Shown here: positions 42,581 to 54,256 of the stretch, one piece after another
How the letters are laid out: each line of letters starts with the position of its first letter
Position numbering within the stretch: the first letter of the stretch is position 1
Source of the DNA: Candidatus Leptofilum proximum
GTDB taxonomy: Bacteria; Chloroflexota; Anaerolineae; Promineifilales; Promineifilaceae
DNA length: 64,000 nt
Direction of reading: 5' to 3'
NCBI GenBank assembly: GCA_016710325.1
Contig: JADJXK010000002.1
Location: forward strand, 310,001-374,000
Translations under genes and position numbers: made by a program
Notes under the pieces: generated by a model
The model's input: only the letters and a program-made list of their open reading frames with translations
Databases searched by the model: none
What the model was told of the DNA's origin: nothing

Positions 42581-42722
42581 ACCTCCTTCCTATGCCACAA
42601 TAAGCGGAAGCTATGAGCTTGAAATCCGTAATCGGGTTTTGTCTCCCCTTATTGAGCGCCTTTCTGGGGTATAGAACCTCAGCACGGCTTCACCTCTAGC
42701 GCCAAATAGACTGTAGATTTTT

Positions 42723-43112
42723 ATGTTGGAGAAAAGAATTAAGATTTTATTGGTTGACGACCACGAAGTAGTTCTGCGCAGCATTCGTGCATTGGTGGGT
42801 AGGGAGCCAGATATGGAAGTTGTGGCCACGGCGGGAAACGGCCGTGAAGCCATCAAACTGGCTGAACAGCAGACACCCGATGTGATCGTAATGGATGTCT
42901 CCATGCCTGTGCTGGACGGAATCCGCACCGCTGGAGAAATGAAAAGGCAGGGCATCCCTGCCGAGATCATCATGCTCTCTATGCACTACAATAGTGCCCT
43001 GGTTCAGCAAGCTCGCCGCAATGGGGCTTCTGGCTATATTGTTAAACAGGAAGCTAACAGCGAACTCATTCCCGCCATTCGCGCGGCCCACGAGGGCACC
43101 CTCTCCCTTTAA
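42723..43112 (+). CDS. NarL-type receiver domain without DNA-binding domain
   Basis: 129 residues. LLVDDHEVVLRS, Asp in VIVMDVSMP and Lys in YIVKQEA show an intact receiver very like that of LuxR-type regulators. The protein stops after the last receiver helix (AAHEGTLSL) without linker or helix-turn-helix, and no frameshifted HTH is visible in the 270 nt that follow. It may be a truncated regulator or a phosphate sink. Confidence 0.87.
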   Translation: MLEKRIKILLVDDHEVVLRSIRALVGREPDMEVVATAGNGREAIKLAEQQTPDVIVMDVSMPVLDGIRTAGEMKRQGIPAEIIMLSMHYNSALVQQARRNGASGYIVKQEANSELIPAIRAAHEGTLSL

Positions 43113-43157
43113 TTTTTGTTCATCTTACCCCTCCCTACACCCCTTTAACCGCAAAAG

Positions 43158-43180
43158 GTAGGGATTCCCCCCATAAGAAA
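43158..43180 (+). promoter_or_regulatory. GTAGGG-TTCCCCCATA box, copy 2
   Basis: GTAGGGATTCCCCCCATAAGAAA matches copy 1 at 20 of 23 positions. It lies about 228 nt before the pseudo-receiver regulator at 43386. A further CCCCATACC sequence follows at 43192-43200, so the element may be composite. Confidence 0.5.
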
Positions 43181-43385
43181 GTAGGTTCATTCCCCATACC
43201 GGAAACGGCTCTTATCCCTCATACTAATACCATCAAGCGATCACAGCACCAATTCCGCGTGAGAAGCAGTAGAGTAAACCACACTGAGTTTATAAGGGAA
43301 AACAATATCAGTGCAGTTTACTAAGAAGAAGAACACTCAACGAGATTCAACAACAAAAGATAAAAGAAGAAAAGGAGCAGTAAAT

Positions 43386-44063
43386 ATGATCCGTATTTTG
43401 CTTGGTCATCCCTCCCGCCTGGTTTGCGATTCCCTGCGTACAGCGTTAGATAATGTTGATGATGTCTACGTAGTTGGCTGCGCTACCAAAGCGGAAGAAC
43501 TTCACTTTCTTCTGCCCCATGGCAATGTTGTTTTACTTGGCACAGAGCTAGAAGACACCACCGCACTCGACATAATCAATGAAATCCGTATGACCCATCC
43601 CCAGACCAAAGTGCTGGTGATCGGCTTAGATGACAACCCCGACATGATTTTGCGCCACATAGAAGCAGGCGCCGCGGGCTACATTTTGCAAGACGAATCT
43701 ATTGTGGAGATGGTGGAAAAACTGCATGCCGCCAGCGAAGAAAAGGCGATTATTTCACCGTCTGTGGCCGCCGCCATGATGGACCGGCTGGCCCACCTGG
43801 CCAATCTAGACACCCCCCTGGCCTACCTGGAAGCCAGAGAAACCCACCTGAATGAATTAACCTCCCGCGAAGAAGAAGTTCTGACCCTCATCAATGCCGG
43901 GCTTACCAACCAGGAAATTGCCGACAAGCTGTACATTGAGTGTGGTACCGTAAAAAACCACGTCCATAAGATATTGAAGAAGCTGGACGTCAACAACCGG
44001 CAAGAAGCTGCCTACGTGCTGCAGTCTTACCAACGTCCCGCTGCGGTTATGGCTGTCGCCTAA
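43386..44063 (+). CDS. LuxR-type regulator with pseudo-receiver domain
   Basis: 225 residues from the ATG at 43386 with AGGAG; the longer frame upstream is non-coding. The overall fold is NarL-like, but every phosphorylation residue is changed: the acidic pair is replaced by Gly-His (ILLGHPSRL), the phospho-acceptor by Gly52 (VVLLGTEL), and the conserved Lys by Gln102 (YILQDES). The C-terminal HTH is normal: LTSREEEVLTLINAGLTNQE with CGTVKNHVHKIL. It should bind DNA independently of phosphorylation, or be controlled by ligand or partner. A pseudokinase is encoded about 5 kb upstream. Confidence 0.88.
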   Translation: MIRILLGHPSRLVCDSLRTALDNVDDVYVVGCATKAEELHFLLPHGNVVLLGTELEDTTALDIINEIRMTHPQTKVLVIGLDDNPDMILRHIEAGAAGYILQDESIVEMVEKLHAASEEKAIISPSVAAAMMDRLAHLANLDTPLAYLEARETHLNELTSREEEVLTLINAGLTNQEIADKLYIECGTVKNHVHKILKKLDVNNRQEAAYVLQSYQRPAAVMAVA

Positions 44064-44098
44064 ACCTTCTGGACGGCAAAGCAGAAAGCGAGGTAGAC

Positions 44099-44620
44099 AT
44101 GAAGATTGTAACGGCTCTTTTTGCGCCTGAAGATGTACAACCAGCCATTGAACACCTGACCAGCAGTGGCATTCCCCGGGAAATGCTTTCCTTGATCTCA
44201 TCGGCGGGGGAAATACCGATTTATTTGGAGGGGGAGCCGGAAAAATCGGCCGTATCGGGAGCGCTGTTGGGCGCGGTATCGGGTGGTACGATCGGTGCGT
44301 TAGGCAGCGTAGTTGTATCCACCATCCCCGGCTTTGACGTACCGATGCTGGTGTCGGGGCTGATGTCCACAACCCTGAGCGGTGTTGTAGGCGCCTATCT
44401 TGGCAGCCTCTACAGCGTGCGCGCCGACACCGAAGAGCAAATTGATGTACATGAAGAGCTGGAAGCCGGACGCATCTTGCTCCTCATCAAAACCACCGAA
44501 GAAGAGGCCGATGCCGCCAAAGAACTTCTGGCAGAAACCCACGGCGAACACGTCGATATCCACCCTATCCCGGCCGAGGCCGAAACCGAAGAAATACCCG
44601 GCCACAAACTCGACGAATAA
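44099..44620 (+). CDS. glycine-zipper-containing stress-type protein (GSP17M/DUF1269-like)
   Basis: 173 residues with GAGG before the ATG, 35 nt after the pseudo-receiver gene. N-terminal alpha/beta part (MKIVTALFAPEDVQPAIEHL), then a glycine-rich hydrophobic middle (GALLGAVSGGTIGALGS and further) that could insert in or span the membrane, then an acidic part ending in HKLDE. This layout matches low-temperature or general-stress proteins whose role is unknown. Its position suggests control by the preceding regulator. Confidence 0.72.
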   Translation: MKIVTALFAPEDVQPAIEHLTSSGIPREMLSLISSAGEIPIYLEGEPEKSAVSGALLGAVSGGTIGALGSVVVSTIPGFDVPMLVSGLMSTTLSGVVGAYLGSLYSVRADTEEQIDVHEELEAGRILLLIKTTEEEADAAKELLAETHGEHVDIHPIPAEAETEEIPGHKLDE

Positions 44621-44644
44621 ACCTTGTCCTGAAGCATGATTGAT

Positions 44645-44675
44645 GAGCGCCCTTCGGCAATGAAGGGCGCTTTTT
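44645..44675 (+). terminator. intrinsic terminator of the regulator/stress operon
   Basis: AGCGCCCTTC (44645-44654) pairs perfectly with GAAGGGCGCT (44662-44671) around a 7-nt loop, followed by TTTTTGTTTT. Confidence 0.88.
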
Positions 44676-44797
44676 GTTTTCTATTGCTCTGCCGAGAAAT
44701 CACTCTGGCAACCTGCCGGATGTACCCACTTCTATACCTGGTTATATGCCCCCGATGCATTGAGAAACGCCCTGTCTCCTTTAGCATAAAACCATTG

Positions 44798-44920
44798 GGC
44801 TCTTTGGGATTTCGTAGGAATTGGCGTGAAACGTAAAGCGTAAAACGTGATGCCTCTCTGGTCACGTTTCACGTTTCACGCATCACGGATTGTAAACCCC
44901 TTGAATTCCTGAGACCCAAC
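44798..44920. repeat. dispersed intergenic repeat, copy 1 (GTGAAACG family)
   Basis: About 120 bp. The centre is a long imperfect hairpin of GTGAAACGT/ACGTTTCAC units around CCTCTCTGGTC; the edges are TTTCGTAGGA on the left and TGAATTCCTGAGACCC on the right. Nearly the same sequence occurs at 46175-46277 and, in the opposite orientation, at 62262-62384. No coding capacity. It fits a REP or MITE-like non-autonomous element. Confidence 0.8.
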
Positions 44921-44973
44921 TATTGTAACTATACTGGTTTCCTCGGCGAAACCACCGCGAGGGAAATAAATCA

Positions 44974-46173
44974 ATGGATTCTCTAAATCAACATGAACTA
45001 AAACATCTCATCGCACCCCAGGAAGGCGTTCATGTTTCGATGTTCATGCCTCTGGAAAGCGAGCCAGACAAACTAAAAAAGAACCAGATTCGTCTGCAGA
45101 ATCTGATGAAGCAGGGGCGGCAAATGGTAACGGCCGAAGACTTTTTGCCGCCAGATGTGACCAGGCCGGATTGGGATGCATTTTTCCAGCCCGTTGCCGA
45201 ATTAACGGCAGACAACCCCTACACCGGTGATAACAGCCCAGGCATGGCCGAGCAGGGGCTGGCCCTGTTTCTTGGGCCAGAGCGGCATCACATTTACCAT
45301 TTGCCGCTGTCATTTGACGAAGGCATTGTTGTAGGGCCACGGTTCCACATAACCCCGCTGCTGCCGCTGCTGGATGAAAACGGCCGTTTCTACCTCCTCA
45401 CCCTTAGCCAAAACCAGGTGCGGCTGTGGCATGGTACCCGGCTCAGCCTGGAACCCGTGGACGTGCCCAACCTGCCCGCGGGCGCCGATGCCGCCCTTTC
45501 CCTGGAAGACCCCGAACGAGAGTTACAGTTCCACACCAGCACCACCTCCGGCGTCACGCCCGCTGATGGCGGCGATCGCCCCGCCGTGTTTCACGGCCAC
45601 GACGCCAACACGGACAAGAAAGATACCATGCTGCGTTACTTCCGCGAGGTCAACAAGGCCCTGCAGAACGTCCTCACCGACGAAGAAGCCCCACTGATTT
45701 TGGCGGCCGTCGAATACGCCTGGCCCATTTACAAAGAAGCCAACACCTATTTTTATCTGCTCGACGAGGGCATCGCGGGCAACCCGGAACATCTCAACCG
45801 GCAGGAGCTGCACACCCGGGCCTGGAACCTGATGCGCCGCCACCTGGAAAAAACGCGGCAGTCGGTTAACGAGCAGTACCAGTCGGTTGCCGGTACAGAG
45901 AAAACCTCTGAGCTGCTGACCGAAATTGTGCCGGCGGCGGCCTACGGCCGTATCGACACCCTCTTCGTCAACGAGCAGGCCCACCAGTTGGGCAGCTTCA
46001 ACTACAGCACGGGAGAGGTGGAGATAGCCGAGGCAGACGACTTTGCTTGCGAAGATTTGGTCAACCTGGTGGCCGCCAGCACGCTGCAAAACGGCGGCAA
46101 AGTGTACGCCTTCCAACCCGATGAGATGCCCACCGACGCCAACCTGGCCGCCATTTTCAGATACGTTAGTTAA
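44974..46173 (+). CDS. bacterial release-factor-like (baeRF family) protein
   Basis: 399 residues with GAGGG upstream. The whole-length pattern matches bacterial homologues of archaeal/eukaryotic release factor domains: VSMFMPLESEPDK at the start, LFLGPERHHIYHLPL, RFYLLTLSQNQVRLWHG in the middle and the C-terminal GRIDTLFVNEQAH and ASTLQNGGKVYAF, resembling the eRF1 domain 3 core. These proteins are proposed to act on stalled or hibernating ribosomes, but this is unproven. It stands between two copies of the dispersed repeat. Confidence 0.75.
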   Translation: MDSLNQHELKHLIAPQEGVHVSMFMPLESEPDKLKKNQIRLQNLMKQGRQMVTAEDFLPPDVTRPDWDAFFQPVAELTADNPYTGDNSPGMAEQGLALFLGPERHHIYHLPLSFDEGIVVGPRFHITPLLPLLDENGRFYLLTLSQNQVRLWHGTRLSLEPVDVPNLPAGADAALSLEDPERELQFHTSTTSGVTPADGGDRPAVFHGHDANTDKKDTMLRYFREVNKALQNVLTDEEAPLILAAVEYAWPIYKEANTYFYLLDEGIAGNPEHLNRQELHTRAWNLMRRHLEKTRQSVNEQYQSVAGTEKTSELLTEIVPAAAYGRIDTLFVNEQAHQLGSFNYSTGEVEIAEADDFACEDLVNLVAASTLQNGGKVYAFQPDEMPTDANLAAIFRYVS

Positions 46174-46174
46174 A

Positions 46175-46277
46175 GAAGACCTTTGGGGTTTCGTGGAGTT
46201 TGGCGTGAAACGTGATGTCTCTCTGGTCACGTTTCACGCGTCACGGATTGTAAACCCCCTGAATTCCTGAAGACCAG
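46175..46277. repeat. dispersed intergenic repeat, copy 2 (GTGAAACG family)
   Basis: About 100 bp, starting two bases after the stop codon of the release-factor-like gene. It is shorter in the hairpin than copy 1 (one GTGAAACG unit lost per arm) but identical over GTGAAACGTGATG, CTCTCTGGTCACGTTTCACG and the CCCCCTGAATTCCTGAAGACC edge. The matching ends GAAGACC on the left and CCTGAAGACC on the right are not simple inverted repeats of each other in every copy. Confidence 0.8.
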
Positions 46278-46311
46278 TTAAAGAAACTGCACGAAGTGAA
46301 GGAGTATTTTT

Positions 46312-47829
46312 ATGCAGCGTTTCTACCAGATCAGCTTATTACTTACGCTAATATTGGCAATTTCTGCCTGTGGCACCGATGCCGTGCCCACCCCAACCAT
46401 CCTTCCCACCGACGTTATTGACCCCACAGTTGAACCCACTGAAGAGCCAGACCCAACCGCAGAACCGACCCTGGAACCAACTGAAGAACCAACCATCGCG
46501 CCATCACCCACGGCCGAAGCCACGCCAGAACCAACTGTTGAACCCACCGAAGAAAGCCCTGCCCCCAACACCGTCGGCTTGATGCTGGTGGCCGAGGGAT
46601 TGACCTCGCCGGTGGCCCTGGTGCCCGTGCCAGACGGCAGCGGCCGCTTATTTGTGGCTGATCAAACCGGCCAGATCAGAATCATTTCCGCCGATGGGCA
46701 GCTCCAGGATGAACCGTTCCTGGACATCCAGGACCGCATGGTGAGCCTGGATCCAGGCTACGACGAGCGCGGCCTGCTGGGTTTGGCCTTTCATCCCAAC
46801 TATGCGGAAAACGGCCGTTTCTTCGTCTACTACAGCGCCCCCCTGCGCGCGGAAGCCCCCGCCGATTGGGACCACACCAGCCACCTGTCCGAGTTTGCCG
46901 TTTCGGCCGACAGCCCGGACATGGCCGATCCCGATTCTGAACAAATACTCTTGCAGGTAGACCAGCCGCAGGGCAACCACAACGCCGGGTCCATCACCTT
47001 TGGCCCCGACGGCTACCTCTACGTACCGCTGGGTGATGGCGGCGCCGCCGATGACGTCGGCCTGGGCCACGTCGATGATTGGTACGAGGAAAACGAAGGC
47101 GGCAACGGACAGGACCTGGCGCAAAACTTGCTGGGCAGCATTCTGCGCCTCGACGTGGATAATATTTCCGACGGCCAGCTCTATGCCATCCCGCAAGACA
47201 ATCCCTTCACCGACCAGGCTGGCGCCGAAGCCATCTGGGCCATTGGTTTCCGCAACCCGTACCGCATGTCGTTCGACATGGGCGGCGACCAGGCGCTCTA
47301 CGTCGGTGACGCAGGGCAGAACCTCTGGGAGGAAGTGAGCATCGTGGAATCTGGCGGCAACTACGGCTGGAACGTGAAGGAAGGCACCCACTGCTTCAGC
47401 ACGGCCAACCCAGACGAGTCGCTGGCAGAATGCCCGGAAATGGATGCCGACGGCCGTTCCCTTATCGATCCCATCCTTGAATACCAGAACGGTAACGCGG
47501 GCGGCATCGGCCTGGTGGTCATTGGCGGCAACGTCTATCGTGGCAGCGCTATGCCGGAGTGGGACGGCCGTTACATCTTTGGCGACTGGAGCACCTCCTT
47601 TGGCCAGGCAGACGGCACCTTGTTCATCGCCACCCCAGCGGAAACCGAAGGCGAACTGTGGACGATGGAGGAATTGACGGTGGAGGGGAGCGACAACGGC
47701 CGTCTCAATGAATACCTGCTCTCCTTTGGTCAGGACAGCGACGGGGAAATCTACATTCTCACCACGGAAACCTCCGGCCCCTCCGGCAATACCGGCAAAG
47801 TATACCGGCTCGTGCCACCCGAAATGTAA
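46312..47829 (+). CDS. PQQ-dependent sugar dehydrogenase-like lipoprotein
   Basis: 505 residues with AGGAG. Lipoprotein signal with lipobox LAISAC (Cys20), a linker of about 60 residues made of Pro/Thr/Glu repeats, then a six-bladed propeller: GLLGLAFHPNYAENGRF, NHNAGSITFGPDGYLYV, WAIGFRNPYRMSFD and YVGDAGQNLWEEVS. These match soluble aldose sugar dehydrogenases (YliI/glucose-sorbosone dehydrogenase family), which oxidise sugars with PQQ outside the cell. No PQQ synthesis genes are in the window. Six ACGGCCGT copies lie in or at this gene. Confidence 0.88.
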   Translation: MQRFYQISLLLTLILAISACGTDAVPTPTILPTDVIDPTVEPTEEPDPTAEPTLEPTEEPTIAPSPTAEATPEPTVEPTEESPAPNTVGLMLVAEGLTSPVALVPVPDGSGRLFVADQTGQIRIISADGQLQDEPFLDIQDRMVSLDPGYDERGLLGLAFHPNYAENGRFFVYYSAPLRAEAPADWDHTSHLSEFAVSADSPDMADPDSEQILLQVDQPQGNHNAGSITFGPDGYLYVPLGDGGAADDVGLGHVDDWYEENEGGNGQDLAQNLLGSILRLDVDNISDGQLYAIPQDNPFTDQAGAEAIWAIGFRNPYRMSFDMGGDQALYVGDAGQNLWEEVSIVESGGNYGWNVKEGTHCFSTANPDESLAECPEMDADGRSLIDPILEYQNGNAGGIGLVVIGGNVYRGSAMPEWDGRYIFGDWSTSFGQADGTLFIATPAETEGELWTMEELTVEGSDNGRLNEYLLSFGQDSDGEIYILTTETSGPSGNTGKVYRLVPPEM

Positions 47830-47840
47830 GCAAAATACAG

Positions 47841-47904
47841 ATAACCGCAGAGACGCAGAGCACGCCGAGAAAAACTTAGCGCCCTTTGCGCGCTCTGCGG
47901 TTAT
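47841..47904. repeat. CGCAGAGACGCAGAG-type intergenic hairpin
   Basis: ATAACCGCAGAG (47841-47852) is perfectly inverted at 47893-47904, with CGCAGAGC in between. This kind of sequence is a frequent dispersed intergenic repeat in many bacterial genomes. It may terminate the preceding gene; there is no proper T-run. Confidence 0.65.
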
Positions 47905-47916
47905 TAAAGAAAGCGC

Positions 47917-48570
47917 ATGGCCCAGAAATTCCATCCCAGCACCAACACCTTCTCGAAGGCGACCATTTTTGGCGCCGTTTTTTTTGTGGGAGCCATCGCC
48001 GTCGCCTGGGGCATGTTCATACGTTCGCCTTATGTGACGGGTGAAGGCGTGGTGCGCCCCCAGCCGGTGCCCTTCAGCCACGAACACCACGTGCGCGGCC
48101 TGGGGATTCACTGCCGGTACTGCCATACGGCCGTCGAAACCTCCTCCTTCGCGGGCATGCCACCTACCCACACCTGCATGACCTGCCATTCGCAGGTGTG
48201 GACCGACGCTCCGGCGCTGGAACCGGTGCGTGAAAGCTGGCAGTCGGGCGAACCCATCGCCTGGAACCGCGTCTACGACCTGCCCGACTTTGTCTACTTT
48301 GACCACAGCATTCACGTGGCCAAGGGCGTGGGCTGCGAAACGTGCCACGGCCGTTTGGACCAGATGCCGCTTACCTGGCAGGCCCAGCCGCTGCACATGG
48401 AATGGTGCCTGGACTGCCATCGCCAGCCGGAACAATTTTTACGGCCGCCTGAGGAGATCTACACCATGGGCTGGGAACCCAACAACCAGGCCGAACTGGG
48501 CCAGGAGCTGGCAGCCGAATACCACATCCAGCAAAACCAGCTTACCGACTGCTCCATCTGTCACCGCTAG
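47917..48570 (+). CDS. actA: alternative complex III pentaheme cytochrome c, ActA
   Basis: 217 residues. One N-terminal membrane helix (about 16-36) followed by five CxxCH haem sites: CRYCH, CMTCH, CETCH, CLDCH and CSICH. HEHHVRG and FDHSIHVAKG supply distal ligands. In alternative complex III, ActA passes electrons from the ActB iron-sulfur chain towards ActE or the oxidase. It is the first gene of the respiratory operon; the ribosome site is AAAGAAAG. Confidence 0.94.
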   Translation: MAQKFHPSTNTFSKATIFGAVFFVGAIAVAWGMFIRSPYVTGEGVVRPQPVPFSHEHHVRGLGIHCRYCHTAVETSSFAGMPPTHTCMTCHSQVWTDAPALEPVRESWQSGEPIAWNRVYDLPDFVYFDHSIHVAKGVGCETCHGRLDQMPLTWQAQPLHMEWCLDCHRQPEQFLRPPEEIYTMGWEPNNQAELGQELAAEYHIQQNQLTDCSICHR

Positions 48571-48576
48571 AATTCT

Positions 48577-48595
48577 CTCCCCCTGGCAGGGGGAG
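48577..48595. repeat. CTCCCCC-TGGCA-GGGGGAG hairpin between actA and actB
   Basis: A 7-bp perfect G/C stem with a TGGCA loop, part of a C/G-rich linker of about 70 nt. Such sequences are common dispersed intergenic repeats. Inside the operon it could protect mRNA ends and set different amounts of ActA and ActB; this is inference. Confidence 0.55.
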
Positions 48596-48640
48596 GGCCA
48601 GGGAGGGGGTTGGCATTTCCCAACCCCAACCGAAAAAACT

Positions 48641-51704
<3,064 letters not shown>

Positions 51705-51715
<11 letters not shown>

Positions 51716-53111
51716 AGAGCAGGGCCCGCCCGTCATTGAACCAGGGCACACCTATGCCTCCGTCACCGACAAGATCAGTGCGCTGGTTCTGCGCCGCCAC
51801 ACGCCGCTGGGCTGGCTCATTGGCTTCACCCTCAGCTTTTTGCTGCTGATGACCCTGCTGGTGGCCATTGGCGTTTTGTTTGTGCAGGGGGTGGGCATTT
51901 GGGGCATCAACATTCCCGTAGGCTGGGGCATCGCTATCGTTAACCTGGTGTGGTGGATTGGCATTGGCCACGCCGGAACGCTTATCTCGGCCATTTTGCT
52001 GCTGCTGCGGCAGGAATGGCGCACCTCCATCAACCGCTTCGCCGAGGCGATGACCCTGTTTGCCGTGGCCTGCGCCGCGCTGTTTCCGCTTATTCATTTG
52101 GGACGGCCGCAATTTTTTTACTACCTCTTCCCCTACCCCAACACGCTCGGCTTGTGGCCGCAGTTCCGCAGCCCGTTGGTGTGGGACCTCTTCGCCATCA
52201 TGACCTACGCCCTGGTCTCGCTCATGTTCTGGTATGTCGGCCTTATCCCCGACATGGCCACCCTGCGCGACAAGGCCACAAGCCGCTTTGGCCAAACCGC
52301 TTACGGCGTGCTGGCGATGGGCTGGCGCGGTTCGGCCCGGCACTGGCACCGCTACGAACAGGCCTACTTCCTCCTGGCGGCGCTGGCCACGCCCCTGGTC
52401 GTTTCCGTGCACAGCATTGTGGGGCTGGATTTTGCCGTGAGCGTGATTCCTGGCTGGCACAGCACGATTGCGCCGCCGTTTTTTGTGGCCGGGGCTGTGC
52501 TGTCCGGCTTTGCCATGGTGGTCACCATTGCCATCCCCCTGCGCAAGTTTTATCGCCTGGAAGACATTATCACGATGCGACACCTGGACAACATGGCCAA
52601 AATTTTGCTGGTGATGAGCATCCTCGTCACCTACGGCTACGTGGCCGAGATTTTTGTTGGCTGGTACAGCGGCAACGAATTTGAAATGTTTATTGTGGAA
52701 AACCGTTTTTTGGGGCCGTATGCCCCGTTTTATTGGACGATGATCGTTTGCAATGCCCTCATCCCGCAGCTTTTCTGGTTCCGGCGGGTGCGGCGCAGCG
52801 TGGTGATTTTGTTTGTCCTGTCGTTGGTGATCAATGTAGGCATGTGGCTGGAGCGCTTCATCATCGTGACGGTAAGCCTGCACCGCGACTTTTTGCCTTC
52901 ATCGTGGGACATTTACGTGCCCACCGGCTGGGATTGGGCCACTTTTATCGGCACGATTGGCCTGTTTGCCACCCTGCTCTTTTTGTTCATCCGCTTTTTG
53001 CCCTTTGTCTCCATCATGGAAATGCGCGAATTGGTAGCTGAGATGAAGCCCAGCGAACCGGCCGTGGGCATCTCCGAACCGCGTGAGCTGGTGGACGAGA
53101 CAAAGGATTAG
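51705..53111 (+). CDS. actC: alternative complex III quinol-binding membrane subunit, ActC (NrfD-like)
   Basis: 468 residues, starting inside the last 11 nt of actB. Ten transmembrane helices can be drawn. NrfD/PsrC-like features: WWIGIGHAGTLISAILLL near residue 86, HLGRPQFFYYLFPYPN near 130 and HSIVGLDFAVSVIPGWHST in the middle. This subunit holds the quinol site and is proposed to couple oxidation to proton translocation. Confidence 0.93.
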
Positions 53112-53121
53112 GAGTTGATTG

Positions 53122-53682
53122 ATGACCACCCATGCCAGCGTTGATCCCAAACTGGAGCTTTATGGCCTGATGGCTGAGTTTGGCGAAGCCGACGAACTGC
53201 TGGAAGCGGCTAAGGCGGTGCGTGACGCCGGGTACGAACGTGTGGATGCGTTTTCGCCGTTCCCGGTGGAGGGTTTATCGCCGGTATTGGGCATGCACCA
53301 GGCGCGGCTGTACTGGATTGTGCTGGCGGGTGTGCTGCTGGGCGCCGTGATTGGCTTTGGCATACAGTATTACGCAATGGTGATCGATTATCCGCTGAAC
53401 GTGGGGGGACGGCCGTACAACAGCTGGCCCTCCTTTGTGCCCGTCACCTTTGAATTGGCCATCCTGGTGGCCGCTTTTGCCGCCATCCTGGGCATGTTTG
53501 CTCTGAACGGCCTGCCCCAGCCCTACCACCCGGTGTTTAACGTGGCCGCCTTTGCCGGGGCCAGCCGCGACCGCTTTTTCCTGTGCATCGAGGCCGCAGA
53601 CGCCCAGTTTGACCTCTTAAAAACGCGCCGATTTCTCGAAGGACTGGACGGCGTGGAGGGGGTGTATGAAGTTGAACCGTAA
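53122..53682 (+). CDS. actD: alternative complex III membrane subunit, ActD (DUF3341)
   Basis: 186 residues from the ATG at 53122 with AGGAG. Soluble start (LYGLMAEFGEADELLEAAK), the family-typical VDAFSPFPVEGLS, then two membrane helices around residues 70-90 and 110-135, and FFLCIEAADAQFD after them. ActD anchors and contacts ActB/ActC in the complex. The end overlaps actE. Confidence 0.92.
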   Translation: MTTHASVDPKLELYGLMAEFGEADELLEAAKAVRDAGYERVDAFSPFPVEGLSPVLGMHQARLYWIVLAGVLLGAVIGFGIQYYAMVIDYPLNVGGRPYNSWPSFVPVTFELAILVAAFAAILGMFALNGLPQPYHPVFNVAAFAGASRDRFFLCIEAADAQFDLLKTRRFLEGLDGVEGVYEVEP

Positions 53683-54256
53683 GCTGCATTCGCTCCTCTG
53701 GCTGGCAGCCGCCTGCCTGCTGCTGCTGGCCGGGTGCGAGGAGATGGAAATGGAAGACCAGGCCCGCTACGAGCCGCTGGAAGCCAGCCAATTTTTCCCC
53801 GATGGCCAGGCATCGCGACCCATCCTGGCCGAAGTGGTGCCCCGCACCGCCTACGATCTGAGCGATCCGGTCTACAGCGGCCTGGAAGATGGCGAACCGG
53901 TACTGACGGTGCCGCTGCCGCTGACGGCCGAACTGCTGGAGCAAGGCCAGGCGCAGTACAACATTTTCTGTTCGCCCTGCCACGGCCTGAGCGGTGACGG
54001 CAGCGGCATGATTGTGCAGCGCGGTTTCCCCGCACCGCCCACCTTTCACAGCGAGCGGCTGCGGCAGGCCCCCGACGGCCATTATTTTGACGTGATTAGC
54101 AACGGCTTTGGCCTCATGTACGAATACGGCACGCGGGTGGAGCCGGAAGGCCGCTGGGCGATCATCGCCTACATCCGGGCGCTTCAGCTCAGCCAGAACG
54201 CGGCGGTGCACACACTGCCCGAAGCCGATAGGGAGCAGTTGAATGGCGCAGAATAA
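53666..54256 (+). CDS. actE: alternative complex III monohaem cytochrome c, ActE
   Basis: 196 residues. Lipoprotein signal with lipobox LLAGC (Cys25). One haem site CSPCHG near residue 103, followed by GDGSGMIVQRGFPAPP, and a possible Met ligand in GFGLMYEYG. It accepts electrons in the complex and passes them to the caa3 oxidase. The gene overlaps both neighbours. Confidence 0.93.
   Translation: MKLNRKLHSLLWLAAACLLLLAGCEEMEMEDQARYEPLEASQFFPDGQASRPILAEVVPRTAYDLSDPVYSGLEDGEPVLTVPLPLTAELLEQGQAQYNIFCSPCHGLSGDGSGMIVQRGFPAPPTFHSERLRQAPDGHYFDVISNGFGLMYEYGTRVEPEGRWAIIAYIRALQLSQNAAVHTLPEADREQLNGAE

Noticed and set aside
42723..43385. Frameshifted LuxR domain after the receiver-only protein
   Set aside because: No HTH-like sequence could be read in any frame of the following 270 nt, so a simple frameshift is not supported.
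46648..48435. 595-codon open frame on the minus strand
   Set aside because: Antisense to the sugar dehydrogenase and actA; no recognisable motif, composition typical of a shadow frame.
48230..48640. 137-codon upstream extension of actB
   Set aside because: It overlaps actA in another frame and lacks similarity to ActB; the Tat signal protein begins at 48641.
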